Below, piece by piece: positions 54,200-62,911 of a DNA stretch of 64,000 nucleotides. The notes beneath the pieces were generated by a model that was not told the DNA's origin, searched no databases, and was given only the letters and a program-made list of their open reading frames with translations. The stretch's first letter is position 1. The number at the start of each line of letters is the position of its first letter. The DNA is from Actibacterium ureilyticum. GTDB taxonomy: Bacteria; Pseudomonadota; Alphaproteobacteria; Rhodobacterales; Rhodobacteraceae. The position numbers and the translations under genes were made by a program. The stretch covers positions 1,194,313-1,258,312 of the forward strand of contig NZ_NSBT01000037.1 of NCBI RefSeq assembly GCF_002285435.1, written 5' to 3'.

Positions 54200-54277
54200 G
54201 CGAAACACATAAACGCCGCCAGCCATGGAATCCCCTGTGCCAGCCCAAGGCTTCGACAATGCTCCTTGGGGGACCTC

Positions 54278-56350
54278 ATGCAACGCAGCACACACGCGCG
54301 GCTCACGCGCGGCACCAGCCTTCTGGCCATCACCATCGCGGCGGCGCCCGCACTGGCACAAGAGGGCAGCCCGACCTATGATCTGGGCGCGCTTTACATC
54401 ACCGGCGAGAAGGTCGAACGCGACCTGAAGGACACCGCCTCGTCGGTGACGCTTTATACCGGCGAGCGGATCGAACGCGAAGACGCGGGCAAACCCAATG
54501 TGCAGGCCGTGATCGCGGGCACGCCCAACGTGGTCTATTCCGAAAACGTCAGCACGCCGATCATTCGCGGCAACAATTCCGAGGGGCCGCATACCGGCGC
54601 AAACGCGTTCTTCGGCGGGACGGTGCCGCGGGCGACGATCAACCTGGATGGCCAGTATCTGGATTACAACGCGTTCTATTTCGGGGCGACATCGGCCTGG
54701 GACGTGGGCAGCATCGAGGTCTATCGCGGCCCCCAGACCACATCGCAAGGTGCCAATGCCATCGGCGGCGCCATCGTCGTGAACACCAACGATCCCACCT
54801 TCGAACGCGAGGGCGCCTATCGGCTGGAATTCGGCGATTATGGCCAGCGACGCGGGTCGCTGATGCTGAACACCCCACTGGGGCCGGATTTCGCCGCGCG
54901 TCTGGCGCTGGACTACAGCGCGCGCGATACCTTCATCGACTATAACGGCACCGCCTTTGTCCAGAACGAGATCGGCCAGGATTTCGAAACCTTCAACGGC
55001 CGGGCCAAGCTGCTTTGGGCCCCGTCCGAGATCGACGGGCTGGAGGTCATGCTGACCTATAGCCGCACCGACAGCACCGCGCCCAGCTCCGAAGGGGCCT
55101 CGCCCGATTACGAGGATCTGGACTCCATCACCATGTTCATGCCCGGCTGGGATCAGACATCGCACACCGCGATCCTGGATGTGGGCTATGATTTCGGCAC
55201 GTTCAAGCTGGACAACAAGACCCAGTGGAACACGCTGGATGTCGACCGGCGCGTCGGCATGGCCGGGGCCGGTGACGCCGATATCGAGCGCGAGAACTGG
55301 AGCAACGAGACAACGCTGACCTTCGGGGACACCGCCGACACGCTGAGCGGGGTTGCCGGGCTTTACTATGCGCGCACCACGCAGGACGACATCCTGGATC
55401 AGGGCGGCATATCGACCTTTGCCGATGAAAAGCACAACCTTGGCCTTTATGGCGAGGCAAGCTGGCGTTTTGCCCCGCGCTGGACCCTGACCGGCGGACT
55501 GCGCTATCAGCGCGACGAGATCACGCGCACCGGCGAGGTCTCGCCACTGTTTGCCAACAGCGATCTCGACTATGACGAGACATTCGAACAGATCCTGCCC
55601 AAGGTCTCGCTGGCCTATGACGTGACGCCCGACTGGACCGTCGGGGCGCTTGTGTCCAAGGGGTACAACCCCGGCGGTGTTTCGCTGGATTTCGTGTCTT
55701 CGAAAGAGTGGGAAGACTACGATGCCGAGACCGTCACCAATCTGGAGCTGTTCACCCGCGCCAGCCTGCTGAACGACCGGCTGTTCGTCAGCGGCAACCT
55801 GTTCCATGCTACCTATGACGATTACCAGTACAACGTGACGCAAACCGTGGGCGGCACGACCTATATCCACACGATCAATGCGGACAAGGCCAAGGCCTGG
55901 GGGCTGGAGCTGGCCGCCGACTGGCAGGCGACCGACGCGCTGCGGCTGAATGCCGGGCTTGGCCTGCTGGAGACCGAGATCACCGGCTTTGACGACGCAC
56001 CGGGGTTCGAGGGCAATGAATTCGCCCGCGCGCCGGGGCGGACCCTGACGCTGGGCGCCGATTGGGCGGTCACGGATCGGTTCAATCTGGGCGGACAGAT
56101 GCGCTATGTCGATGGCTATTATTCCGACACCGCCAACAGCGATATCTATCAGGTCGGGGGCTATACGCTGGTCGATCTGCGCGCCAGCTATGCGATCAAT
56201 GACGGCGTGCAGCTTTACGGCTTCGTCAACAACATCTTCGACGAACGCACGCCGGTCCTGAAACAGGCCGCGCGCGGTACCGTGCCGTTCACCCAGGCGT
56301 CGATGACCTCGCCCCGGATGATCGGGATCGGCATCGAAGGGCGGTTCTAA
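54278..56350 (+). CDS. TonB-dependent receptor, module 3
   Basis: Outer-membrane receptor of 690 residues from ATG 54278, which has GGGGGA just upstream. Signal peptide TRGTSLLAITIAAAPALAQE, then a TonB-box-like YDLGALYITG. The plug has SSVTLYTGERIEREDAGKPN, PIIRGNNSEGPHTGANAFFG and IEVYRGPQTTSQGANAIGGA. The barrel ends SPRMIGIGIEGRF. An in-phase frame starts at 54179 but without a signal sequence. The plug resembles iron-complex receptors that differ from the FhuA type at 10773. Confidence 0.9.
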   Translation: MQRSTHARLTRGTSLLAITIAAAPALAQEGSPTYDLGALYITGEKVERDLKDTASSVTLYTGERIEREDAGKPNVQAVIAGTPNVVYSENVSTPIIRGNNSEGPHTGANAFFGGTVPRATINLDGQYLDYNAFYFGATSAWDVGSIEVYRGPQTTSQGANAIGGAIVVNTNDPTFEREGAYRLEFGDYGQRRGSLMLNTPLGPDFAARLALDYSARDTFIDYNGTAFVQNEIGQDFETFNGRAKLLWAPSEIDGLEVMLTYSRTDSTAPSSEGASPDYEDLDSITMFMPGWDQTSHTAILDVGYDFGTFKLDNKTQWNTLDVDRRVGMAGAGDADIERENWSNETTLTFGDTADTLSGVAGLYYARTTQDDILDQGGISTFADEKHNLGLYGEASWRFAPRWTLTGGLRYQRDEITRTGEVSPLFANSDLDYDETFEQILPKVSLAYDVTPDWTVGALVSKGYNPGGVSLDFVSSKEWEDYDAETVTNLELFTRASLLNDRLFVSGNLFHATYDDYQYNVTQTVGGTTYIHTINADKAKAWGLELAADWQATDALRLNAGLGLLETEITGFDDAPGFEGNEFARAPGRTLTLGADWAVTDRFNLGGQMRYVDGYYSDTANSDIYQVGGYTLVDLRASYAINDGVQLYGFVNNIFDERTPVLKQAARGTVPFTQASMTSPRMIGIGIEGRF

Positions 56351-56372
56351 TCCGCGCGGTGGGGGCGTTGCG

Positions 56373-57674
56373 ATGAAACGGCACGAACAGCTTTGCATCG
56401 GCATGTCGCTTGCCCCGACCTGGCTTTCGGGCGACGGCTGGCGCAGGCCGGACAGCGGGATCGCAGGGCTCTTCTCGTCGGAATTCGCGACCCGCATCGC
56501 CCAGCGGGCCGAGGCTGCGCATCTGGATTTCGTCTTTCGCCCGGATGCCAGCGCGCTGCCCGTCGCGCCGCTGGAACAAAGCTTTGGCTTTGCCAGCCTG
56601 GACCCGACCCTGATGCTGGCATCGCTGGTTCAGGCAACGTCGCAGATCGGGCTGGTCACCACGATTTCGACCACGTTCACCCATCCCTATACGATTGCAC
56701 GGCAGCTGATGTCGCTGCATTGGATGAGCCGTGGCCGCGCGGGGTGGAATGTGGTGACCGCCCTGGCGGGGCATGAAAATTTCGGCCTGTCGGACATGCC
56801 CTCATCGGCGGAACGCTATGCCCGCGCGGCGGAATACGTTCAGGCGGTTCAGGCGCTCTGGGACAGCTTCCCGGCCGAGGCGCTGCTGATGGATGCCGGA
56901 ACCGGCCGCTATGCCGACACGACGCTGATCCGGCCCGCCGATCACGCGGGCCCGGTTTTCGACATCGCCGGGCCGCTCAACATCCCGACCTATCCCGGCC
57001 CGCGCATCCCGGTGATGCAGGCCGGGGCGTCGCCGGGGGGGGTCGCGCTGGCCGGCCAGATCGCCGATATGGTGTTCGGCCAGACGCTGGACAAACCCAC
57101 CGCGCTGGAAACATCCGCGCGGCTGGGTGCCGCCGCGGAACAGGCCGGGCGCGCGCCCGGCGCGGTGCGGCTGCTGCCGGGGCTGAGCCTCTATCTGGCC
57201 GAAACGCGGGACGAGGCGCGCGCGCTGTTCCTGGCGACGCAGGCCCGCGTCACGCGCGAACAGCGGATCGAACGGGTCCGCGTCGCCACGGGGCTGGACC
57301 TGAGCGATTGGCGCGACGATGCGCGGGTCACGGTCGCGGACCTGCCCGCCGATCACCAGCCCCGCCTGCCCGCACATCGCGACATCCTGCACGCGCTGAT
57401 TGCCAGCGACACGCCCACCGTCGCGGATCTGCTGGCGCGGCCAGAGGTTCTGGCGTCCGTCCACTGGCAGGTGATCGGCACCGTCGACGATGCGCTTGCC
57501 ATCATCGCGGACTGGTTCGACGCGGGCGCCATCGACGGTTTCGTGGCCGTGCCCGGCGGTTCCTGGGACTGTATGGAGCGGGTTCTGGGCCAGCTGATAC
57601 CACGCCTGGCGCAGGCCGGTCTGTTCCGCAGCCGCTATCACGGGGACACGCTGGCCGATCACCTGTCGGATTGA
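56373..57674 (+). CDS. NtaA/SnaA/DszA-type flavin monooxygenase
   Basis: Luciferase-like, FMNH2-dependent monooxygenase of 433 residues. Motifs: IAQRAEAAHLDFVFRPDA near 42, VTTISTTFTHPYTIARQLMS near 95, MSRGRAGWNVVTALAG near 117, PRIPVMQAGASPGGVALAGQ near 210 and VPGGSWDC near the end. Members cleave C-N bonds in chelators such as nitrilotriacetate and EDTA, or oxidise sulfur compounds. It lies 22 bp after the receptor gene, so it may break down the incoming iron chelate (inference). A separate flavin reductase gene is not in the window; the SIP reductase is unlikely to serve. Confidence 0.88.
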   Translation: MKRHEQLCIGMSLAPTWLSGDGWRRPDSGIAGLFSSEFATRIAQRAEAAHLDFVFRPDASALPVAPLEQSFGFASLDPTLMLASLVQATSQIGLVTTISTTFTHPYTIARQLMSLHWMSRGRAGWNVVTALAGHENFGLSDMPSSAERYARAAEYVQAVQALWDSFPAEALLMDAGTGRYADTTLIRPADHAGPVFDIAGPLNIPTYPGPRIPVMQAGASPGGVALAGQIADMVFGQTLDKPTALETSARLGAAAEQAGRAPGAVRLLPGLSLYLAETRDEARALFLATQARVTREQRIERVRVATGLDLSDWRDDARVTVADLPADHQPRLPAHRDILHALIASDTPTVADLLARPEVLASVHWQVIGTVDDALAIIADWFDAGAIDGFVAVPGGSWDCMERVLGQLIPRLAQAGLFRSRYHGDTLADHLSD

Positions 57675-57693
57675 CGCCCCCCTGCCCCGCGCA

Positions 57694-57720
57694 TAAAAAG
57701 ACCCGCCATCACGGGCGGGC
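57694..57720 (-). terminator. Rho-independent terminator of the lectin-like gene
   Basis: On the minus strand, CCCGCC-cgtgat-GGCGGG is followed by TCTTTTTAT, a classic stem plus U-run, 27 bp after the stop of the gene at 57747. The stem may also serve the convergent monooxygenase gene. Confidence 0.85.
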
Positions 57721-57746
57721 CCTTCCAGGTGGTCGCAGTTTGGCGA

Positions 57747-58670
57747 TCAGGCGGGCTGCAATGCCGCGAACCGTTCATAGCCATAGCATTTCTGGGCCAT
57801 ATAGGGCAGGTGCAGCGGCAGCGTGCCGGTCATGTCATACAGGTCATCCTGGATCACCGCGTCGCCCGACACCGCCGCCGAAACGATCGACGGCTCGGAC
57901 GTGGGAAAGAACCAGACCGTCCCGTCGCTGGCGCGGAAGACATCCATGCGCACGACCTCCAGCCCGACATGGCCCGCCGGCGGCGCATAGGTCATGCGTT
58001 CGCTGTTGACCGTCTCGGTCTCGACCTGCTTGCTGAACTCAGATTGCGTGGTCACGCTCAGCCCGAAGGTCATGCTGGCCTTGGCGGTGAATTCACCCAC
58101 GGCGGCGCTGCTTTCGGTGGTGTGTTCGATGCTGGTCACGGTTTCCAGGAAGGTGCGCGAGGCGTTCATCTTCGACACCCGGCTGGATTCGAAGCTTTCG
58201 AATGTCTGGCCCTGCGGAATGACGCTGGTCACGGCGATGGCGCCGCTTTCGATCAGGGCCGATTCCGTGTAATCGGCGATATAGCGCGCCCGCAGTTTGA
58301 ACAGCATATGGCCCACATTGCCGCCCAGCCCCAGGATGCGCACGCCTTCCAGCTTGGTGACTTTCGCGGTCTTGTCGTTCAGCGTCCCAACCCGCAGGCC
58401 ACGCCCCAGGCTGGTGGTCAGATCGACACCATAGATCCGCCGTTCCTTGCGTTTCTTGTGATAGCCTTCGTGCACGACCAGCTTGTTGATGTATTCATCC
58501 TGCTGCAGGTCCAAAACCAGGCTTTCGCTGCCCTGCTTGTCGCCATGGCGCGAGCCGTTCAACAGGACGGCCTCGACCATATTGCTGGCGCGAAACCCGA
58601 TCGAGCGGACGGCCTGAATGTCGAAATCGGTGCCGTGATCGCCACCAATGGCAATTGTCTGAATAGTCAT
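57747..58670 (-). CDS. Jacalin-like lectin joined to aerolysin-like pore-forming domain
   Basis: A 307-residue protein with no signal peptide. Residues 1-130 look like a jacalin-type beta-prism lectin: IAIGGDHGTDFD near 7, VEAVLLNGSRHG, EYINKLVVHEGY, YGVDLTTSLGRGLRVGTL, VRILGLGGNVG and LRARYI. Residues 140-290 are rich in serine and threonine with alternating hydrophobic residues (FLETVTSIEHTTESSAAVGE, SMTFGLSVTTQSEFSKQVET) and resemble the membrane-inserting hairpin and sheet of aerolysin / ETX-MTX2 toxins. Eukaryotic Dln1/natterin-like proteins have the same order. Both domain calls are by eye. Single-gene unit with its own terminator; unrelated to flanking iron genes. Confidence 0.62.
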   Translation of the reverse strand: MTIQTIAIGGDHGTDFDIQAVRSIGFRASNMVEAVLLNGSRHGDKQGSESLVLDLQQDEYINKLVVHEGYHKKRKERRIYGVDLTTSLGRGLRVGTLNDKTAKVTKLEGVRILGLGGNVGHMLFKLRARYIADYTESALIESGAIAVTSVIPQGQTFESFESSRVSKMNASRTFLETVTSIEHTTESSAAVGEFTAKASMTFGLSVTTQSEFSKQVETETVNSERMTYAPPAGHVGLEVVRMDVFRASDGTVWFFPTSEPSIVSAAVSGDAVIQDDLYDMTGTLPLHLPYMAQKCYGYERFAALQPA

Positions 58671-58924
58671 CTTGATACAATCCGTTTGCTGTAATGCGGT
58701 TCAGGGTTCATCAGGACCGGCATTGCACCGGCCTTGTGATCAGATGACGTTTCGCGATGCGGAATTATTCGCGCTAAAGGCGAGTTATTTTGCAAATGAC
58801 CTCCGGGACCCCCGCCCCACCACGTGTAGGCGCCACCGCCCCCCTCGACAGATCGATTAGCCCTGTGTTCCCGCCGGAATTTCGGGCAAGAATGACCGCG
58901 ACCGGATATGGATGGACAAGGGTG
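58671..58924. promoter_or_regulatory. Divergent promoter region, lectin-like gene and hydroxy-acid dehydrogenase
   Basis: The 254-bp gap must hold promoters in both directions. It has an AT-rich core near 58760-58795 (ATTATTCGCGCTAAAGG, GTTATTTTGC) and a direct repeat of ACCGGC at 58718-58735. No clear operator is recognised. The lectin-like gene has a poor ribosome site. Confidence 0.4.
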
Positions 58925-60022
58925 ATGGCGCCAGAACTTCCCAGATTGCTGAGCGAATACATGACGCTGGCCCAGGACCGGTTGCCCGACGCGGTCACGG
59001 CCTATTTCCTGAATGGGGCGGGCGCAGAAACCACAATGCGCCGTAACCGCAGCGATCTGGACCGGGTGGAACTTCTGCCGCGCGGATTGTGCGACCTGCG
59101 GGGCGGGCACACGCGCCTGCGGCTTTGCGATCAGGATATGGCAAGCCCGATCCTTGTCGCCCCGATGGCGTTCCAATCCTTGCTGCATCCGGACGCCGAG
59201 CGCGGCACCGCTGCCGCCGCCACCGCCCAAGGGCTGGGCATGGTCCTCAGCGCGCAGGCCAGCCAGCCCATGGAACGGGTCCGCGCGGCCGGGGACGGTT
59301 GCAGTTGGTTCCAGATCTATTGGCAGGGCAGCCGTGAACAGACCCTTGCGCTGGCCGAACGCGCCGCAGCGGCGGGGTTCGGGGCCGTCACGCTGACCAT
59401 CGATGCGCCCGTTTCCGGGGTGCGGGATCACGAGATCCTGACCGGCTTTCAACCGCCACAGATGCAGGATCTGCCCAACCTTGCCGGACTGTCACAGCCC
59501 CGGTTCACCCCGCTGTCCGAGGGCGAGTCCGCGTTGTTCGACCGGATCGCGCATATTCTGCCGGTCTGGGAAGATGTCGCCTGGTTCTGCGGCGCATCTC
59601 CCTTGCCGGTACTGATCAAGGGCATCCTGGCCGCCGATGATGCGGAACGCGCGGTCATGGCCGGGGCTGCGGGCGTGATCGTTTCAAACCATGGCGGACG
59701 GGTGCTGGATGGGGCGGTCTCGACGATCTCGGCCTTGCCCGGGGTCGTCGCCCGCGTCGATGGTGCCGTCCCGGTGCTGATGGATGGCGGCATCCGGCGC
59801 GGGGTCGATGTGTTCCGCGCGCTGGCCCTTGGGGCGCGGGCGGTCCTGGTGGGCCGCCCTGTGGCCTGCGGTCTGGCCGTCGGCGGCGCACAGGGGGCCA
59901 GCCACGTTCTGCGCCTGTTGCGCGACGAGCTTGAAATTGCGATGGCGCTGGCAGGCTGCGCGACGCTGGATCAGATCACACCCGACCGGGTGCGTCACCG
60001 GTTCGGTGCTAGCCCTTCTTGA
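58925..60022 (+). CDS. FMN-dependent alpha-hydroxy-acid dehydrogenase
   Basis: TIM-barrel flavoenzyme of the lactate dehydrogenase / glycolate oxidase family, 365 residues from ATG 58925 (AAGGG upstream). An in-phase frame from 58790 adds an unlikely proline-rich leader. Landmarks are SPILVAPMAFQSLLHPDAER, the catalytic SNHGGRVLDG and the FMN-phosphate loop DGGIRRGVDVFRALALGARA followed by VLVGRP. It oxidises a 2-hydroxy acid, most likely L-lactate, glycolate or mandelate-like. Ends within tonB (14-bp tail-to-tail overlap). No link to iron uptake is visible beyond proximity. Confidence 0.88.
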   Translation: MAPELPRLLSEYMTLAQDRLPDAVTAYFLNGAGAETTMRRNRSDLDRVELLPRGLCDLRGGHTRLRLCDQDMASPILVAPMAFQSLLHPDAERGTAAAATAQGLGMVLSAQASQPMERVRAAGDGCSWFQIYWQGSREQTLALAERAAAAGFGAVTLTIDAPVSGVRDHEILTGFQPPQMQDLPNLAGLSQPRFTPLSEGESALFDRIAHILPVWEDVAWFCGASPLPVLIKGILAADDAERAVMAGAAGVIVSNHGGRVLDGAVSTISALPGVVARVDGAVPVLMDGGIRRGVDVFRALALGARAVLVGRPVACGLAVGGAQGASHVLRLLRDELEIAMALAGCATLDQITPDRVRHRFGASPS

Positions 60023-60863
60023 TGCTGTAATTCAGCGGGATCATCAGTGTGAAGCTGTCGCCCGACAGATGCCCGGGCGGGGTTGGCAGCTTGTCCAGAT
60101 CATCGAACACTTTCAGCGCCGCCTGATCCAGAACCGGGTAGCCCGAAGAGGTTTCGACCGCGCGGCTGATCACATTGCCATAGCGGTCAATGGTGAATTT
60201 CACCCGCACCTCGCCCGCGATCCCTTTCTTGCGGGCGAGTTTGGGATAGGTCTTGGCCTTGGCGATCCGCAGAACGACGGATTTCTGCCATTCGGTGATC
60301 TGCTCCAGCTCCTCTGCGGTCAGCCCCTCGCTGCTGGCCTGAGCCTTGTCGGCCTGCGCCTCGGCCTCGATCCCCGAAACAGAGGCTTGCGCGGCATCGG
60401 CGGCGGTGGCGCCCAGGGAAGAGGGTTCTTCGATCTGTTCCTCCTTGAATTCGGCGGCGGTCTCATGCGCCGTTTCCTCGGTCTCTTCAACCGGGTCGGG
60501 CGAGGCGACGCCGAACTTCAGATCGTCTTCGGGATCGACATAGGGGGTCTGGTTCAGGATCGGGTCGTCATTGGCCTGGGCCGGGTCGACCGCTTCAGGG
60601 CTTTCGGTGACGGTCGGGGCCTCTTCGGCCTCGGCCATCTCGGCGCTGTCTTCGCCTGCATCCGATGGGGCGGCGATGATATCCGACAGATCGAACATAA
60701 TGGCGCCCTGAACGCCTGTCTCCGTTTGCCGAAGCTCTGGCGGGGGCGCGGGCGCGCGGGACAGCAACAGCGCAGGCACCGTGAAATGCGCCCCGGCGCT
60801 GACCGCAACCGCCGTCAACGCCACAAGCGAAAAGCCGGTGCCACCGCGATAGGCCAGGCTCAT
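60009..60863 (-). CDS. tonB: TonB energy-transducing protein
   Basis: Spans the inner membrane once and passes energy to outer-membrane receptors. It has 284 residues from the ATG at 60863, which overlaps the exbD stop (ATGA); a GTG one codon earlier is less likely. Membrane segment FSLVALTAVAVSAGAHFTVP, then a long periplasmic region. The C-terminal domain has YPKLARKKGIAGEVRVKFTI, VETSSGYPVLDQAALKV and LPTPPG. The linker is strikingly rich in glutamate, aspartate and alanine rather than the Pro-Glu/Pro-Lys repeats of classic TonB. Confidence 0.9.
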   Translation of the reverse strand: MSLAYRGGTGFSLVALTAVAVSAGAHFTVPALLLSRAPAPPPELRQTETGVQGAIMFDLSDIIAAPSDAGEDSAEMAEAEEAPTVTESPEAVDPAQANDDPILNQTPYVDPEDDLKFGVASPDPVEETEETAHETAAEFKEEQIEEPSSLGATAADAAQASVSGIEAEAQADKAQASSEGLTAEELEQITEWQKSVVLRIAKAKTYPKLARKKGIAGEVRVKFTIDRYGNVISRAVETSSGYPVLDQAALKVFDDLDKLPTPPGHLSGDSFTLMIPLNYSIKKG

Positions 60864-61324
60864 CACTCAGGCTCCGGGGCCGATTGCGCGGGTTCGGCGG
60901 GGGTGGTGGCTTCGTCCAGCCCCACCAGCCCGACCTTCAGGTAACCTTCGGCGCGCAGCACGTTCATCACCGCGATCAGCTCGCCATAGGGCACCGATTT
61001 GTCGGCGCGGATGTAAAGCCGCTCGTCGCGGTTAAGCCGCGTGGCGATACCGACCTCCATCACCAGCGAGTCCAGCGTCGCGTCGGCCTCACCCACGGAC
61101 AGGCTCAGATCCTCGGCCAGCGTGATAAACACAGGCTCCGAAGGGCGCTGCGGCGCCTCGGCCACCGCCACGGGCAGCTCGACCGGGATGTCGACCGTCG
61201 AAAGCGGCGCGGCGACCATGAAGATGATCAGCAGAACCAGCATCACGTCGATGAAGGGCGTGATGTTGATCTCGGCGTTTTCCACCAGATCGTCGCCGTC
61301 ATCGGCGCCCAGACGCGCACCCAT
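60863..61324 (-). CDS. exbD: Biopolymer transport protein ExbD
   Basis: Inner-membrane partner of ExbB, 153 residues. The signature is ENAEINITPFIDVMLVLLII, whose aspartate in PFIDVML is the proton-carrying residue, inside the single membrane span. A periplasmic domain follows, with RLNRDERLYIRADKSVPYGE and VMNVLRAEGYLKVGLV. ATG 61324 is 4 bp after the exbB stop. An in-phase frame to 61432 runs into exbB and is a shadow. Confidence 0.92.
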   Translation of the reverse strand: MGARLGADDGDDLVENAEINITPFIDVMLVLLIIFMVAAPLSTVDIPVELPVAVAEAPQRPSEPVFITLAEDLSLSVGEADATLDSLVMEVGIATRLNRDERLYIRADKSVPYGELIAVMNVLRAEGYLKVGLVGLDEATTPAEPAQSAPEPE

Positions 61325-61328
61325 CTGA

Positions 61329-62174
61329 CTACTCCGCCGCCTGGGGAAGCGGTGTGACCGGCTGGGTCTTGGCCGCATGCGCGGCCAGATCGAGGTCACG
61401 CGACAATGTGCGCTGAACCAACGCCGCCGCATCGCCCAGCATCACGCGATACCCGCCGATCCCACGCACCAGGAGGTTATAGAAAATGACCGCCGGGATC
61501 GCGGCCACAAGCCCGATGGCGGTTGCCAGCAGCGCCTCGGCGATACCGGGCGCCACGACGGCCAGGTTGGTTGTGTTGGTCTCGGCGATCGAGATGAAGC
61601 TGTTCATAATGCCCCAGACGGTGCCGAACAGACCGATGAACGGAGCCGTCGATCCAGTGATGGCCAGGATCGGCGTGCCCACGCCCATGCCGCGTGCCGC
61701 CCCGGTTTCGATCCGCGACAGGGCGCTTTCGGTGCGCTCCTTGATCCCGGCCGCGCTGGCATCGCCGGACCGCTCCCGTTCGGACAGGGCCGCGCGGACC
61801 ATGCTGCCCAGAACGCCGCGCCGCCGGGCGAAGATCGCGCGCGCCGCGTCCAATGATCCTGCGCGCTCCAGCCGCGCGAAGTTCTGGCGCAGGCGTCGCT
61901 TCGCTGCCGCCAATGTCACCAGTTTGGCGATGAAAACGGCCCAGACCAGAACCGATGCCACGGCAAGCGAGATCATGACCGCCTTCACCACCACATCGGC
62001 GGCCAGGTACATGCCCACGGGCGACATGTGATCGTGCCCGGCCTCGGCCAGCCAGGCGCCAACGGTGGCGCGCCCGGCGGCGATCATGCCGTCGGCCTGT
62101 TGGGCCGCCGCAGGCGTTGCCAGCAGCGCGGAAAGGGGAAATATCAAACGGTGCACGGTTAAACCTCGGTCCAT
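61329..62174 (-). CDS. exbB: Biopolymer transport protein ExbB
   Basis: Proton-channel subunit of the TonB motor, 281 residues. It begins with a signal-like segment ([18 protein letters not shown]), a feature of many alphaproteobacterial ExbB proteins. Three membrane spans follow: [38 protein letters not shown] and [20 protein letters not shown]. The conserved [20 protein letters not shown] is present. ATG overlaps the PKHD hydroxylase stop by 16 bp. Confidence 0.93.
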   Translation of the reverse strand: MDRGLTVHRLIFPLSALLATPAAAQQADGMIAAGRATVGAWLAEAGHDHMSPVGMYLAADVVVKAVMISLAVASVLVWAVFIAKLVTLAAAKRRLRQNFARLERAGSLDAARAIFARRRGVLGSMVRAALSERERSGDASAAGIKERTESALSRIETGAARGMGVGTPILAITGSTAPFIGLFGTVWGIMNSFISIAETNTTNLAVVAPGIAEALLATAIGLVAAIPAVIFYNLLVRGIGGYRVMLGDAAALVQRTLSRDLDLAAHAAKTQPVTPLPQAAE

Positions 62175-62842
62175 TGGCGGATCATGTTGTGATAGATGCC
62201 GGTCAGGCGCACGACCTCGGCGTCGTCGGTTCCCAGTCGCATCGCCAGCTCCTGGATCGTCTGGTCCAGATCGAACAGGATCGTGCGCTGTTCGTTCGAG
62301 CGAACCATGCTTTGCAGCCAGAAGAATGACGAAACCCGCGCCCCGCCGGTGACCGGCGTCACCTCGTGCAGCGAGGTCGACGGATAAAGCACCATGTCGC
62401 CCGCCGGCAGTTTGACCTGCTGCGTGCCGTAGTGATCTTCGACATAAAGCTCGCCGCCCTCGTATTCTTCGGGCTCCGAGAAGAACAGCGTCATCGACAG
62501 ATCGGTGCGCAGCTGTTCGCCATTGAAGGGGTTGGTGCGAATGGCGTTGTCGACATGCACGCCGAAAGTCTCGCCGGATTCATAGCGGTTGAACATCGGC
62601 GGCAGAATGCGCTGCGGCAATGCCGCGGACAGAAACAACGGGGTCTGGCCCAGCCGCTGAAGGATCAGCTGCCCCAGCTCGCGCGCGGTGTCGCCGGTGG
62701 GCGGCAGTTGCCGGTTGTTCTTGACCTGGCCCGACTGTGCGCCTGCGGTCTTCTTGCCGTCTTCCCAATCGGCGGCATCCAGGCGCGCGCGGATCGCGCG
62801 GACCTCGTCCTTGTCGAAGACCCGGGGAATGGTGATCAGCAT
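62159..62842 (-). CDS. piuC: PKHD-type Fe(II)/2-oxoglutarate hydroxylase (PiuC/YbiX)
   Basis: Non-heme iron dioxygenase of 227 residues, the usual length, from ATG 62842. The iron ligands are in FGVHVDNAI (HxD) and [11 protein letters not shown] (distal His), with [10 protein letters not shown] supplying the 2-oxoglutarate arginine. [10 protein letters not shown] starts the fold. It is commonly next to Fiu/PiuA-type receptors (known association). The in-phase start at 62878 adds a leader without a good ribosome site. Role is unproven; it may modify the siderophore or receptor system. Confidence 0.9.
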   Translation of the reverse strand: MLITIPRVFDKDEVRAIRARLDAADWEDGKKTAGAQSGQVKNNRQLPPTGDTARELGQLILQRLGQTPLFLSAALPQRILPPMFNRYESGETFGVHVDNAIRTNPFNGEQLRTDLSMTLFFSEPEEYEGGELYVEDHYGTQQVKLPAGDMVLYPSTSLHEVTPVTGGARVSSFFWLQSMVRSNEQRTILFDLDQTIQELAMRLGTDDAEVVRLTGIYHNMIRQWTEV

Positions 62843-62911
62843 GCGCGCTCCGTTCTGCAAGGGGGCGGGGACGGCCATGATGCGCCGTCCCCGCCTGTGG
62901 GTAAAAAGACC

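Noticed and set aside
54174-54202. TTGACA as a sigma-70 promoter for the module 3 receptor
   Set aside because: No -10 element of reasonable quality lies 16-18 bp downstream, so I do not list it.
54191-56497. 768-codon minus-strand frame over the module 3 receptor
   Set aside because: It has no domain or signal and lies opposite a full receptor gene with a good ribosome site and a signal peptide.
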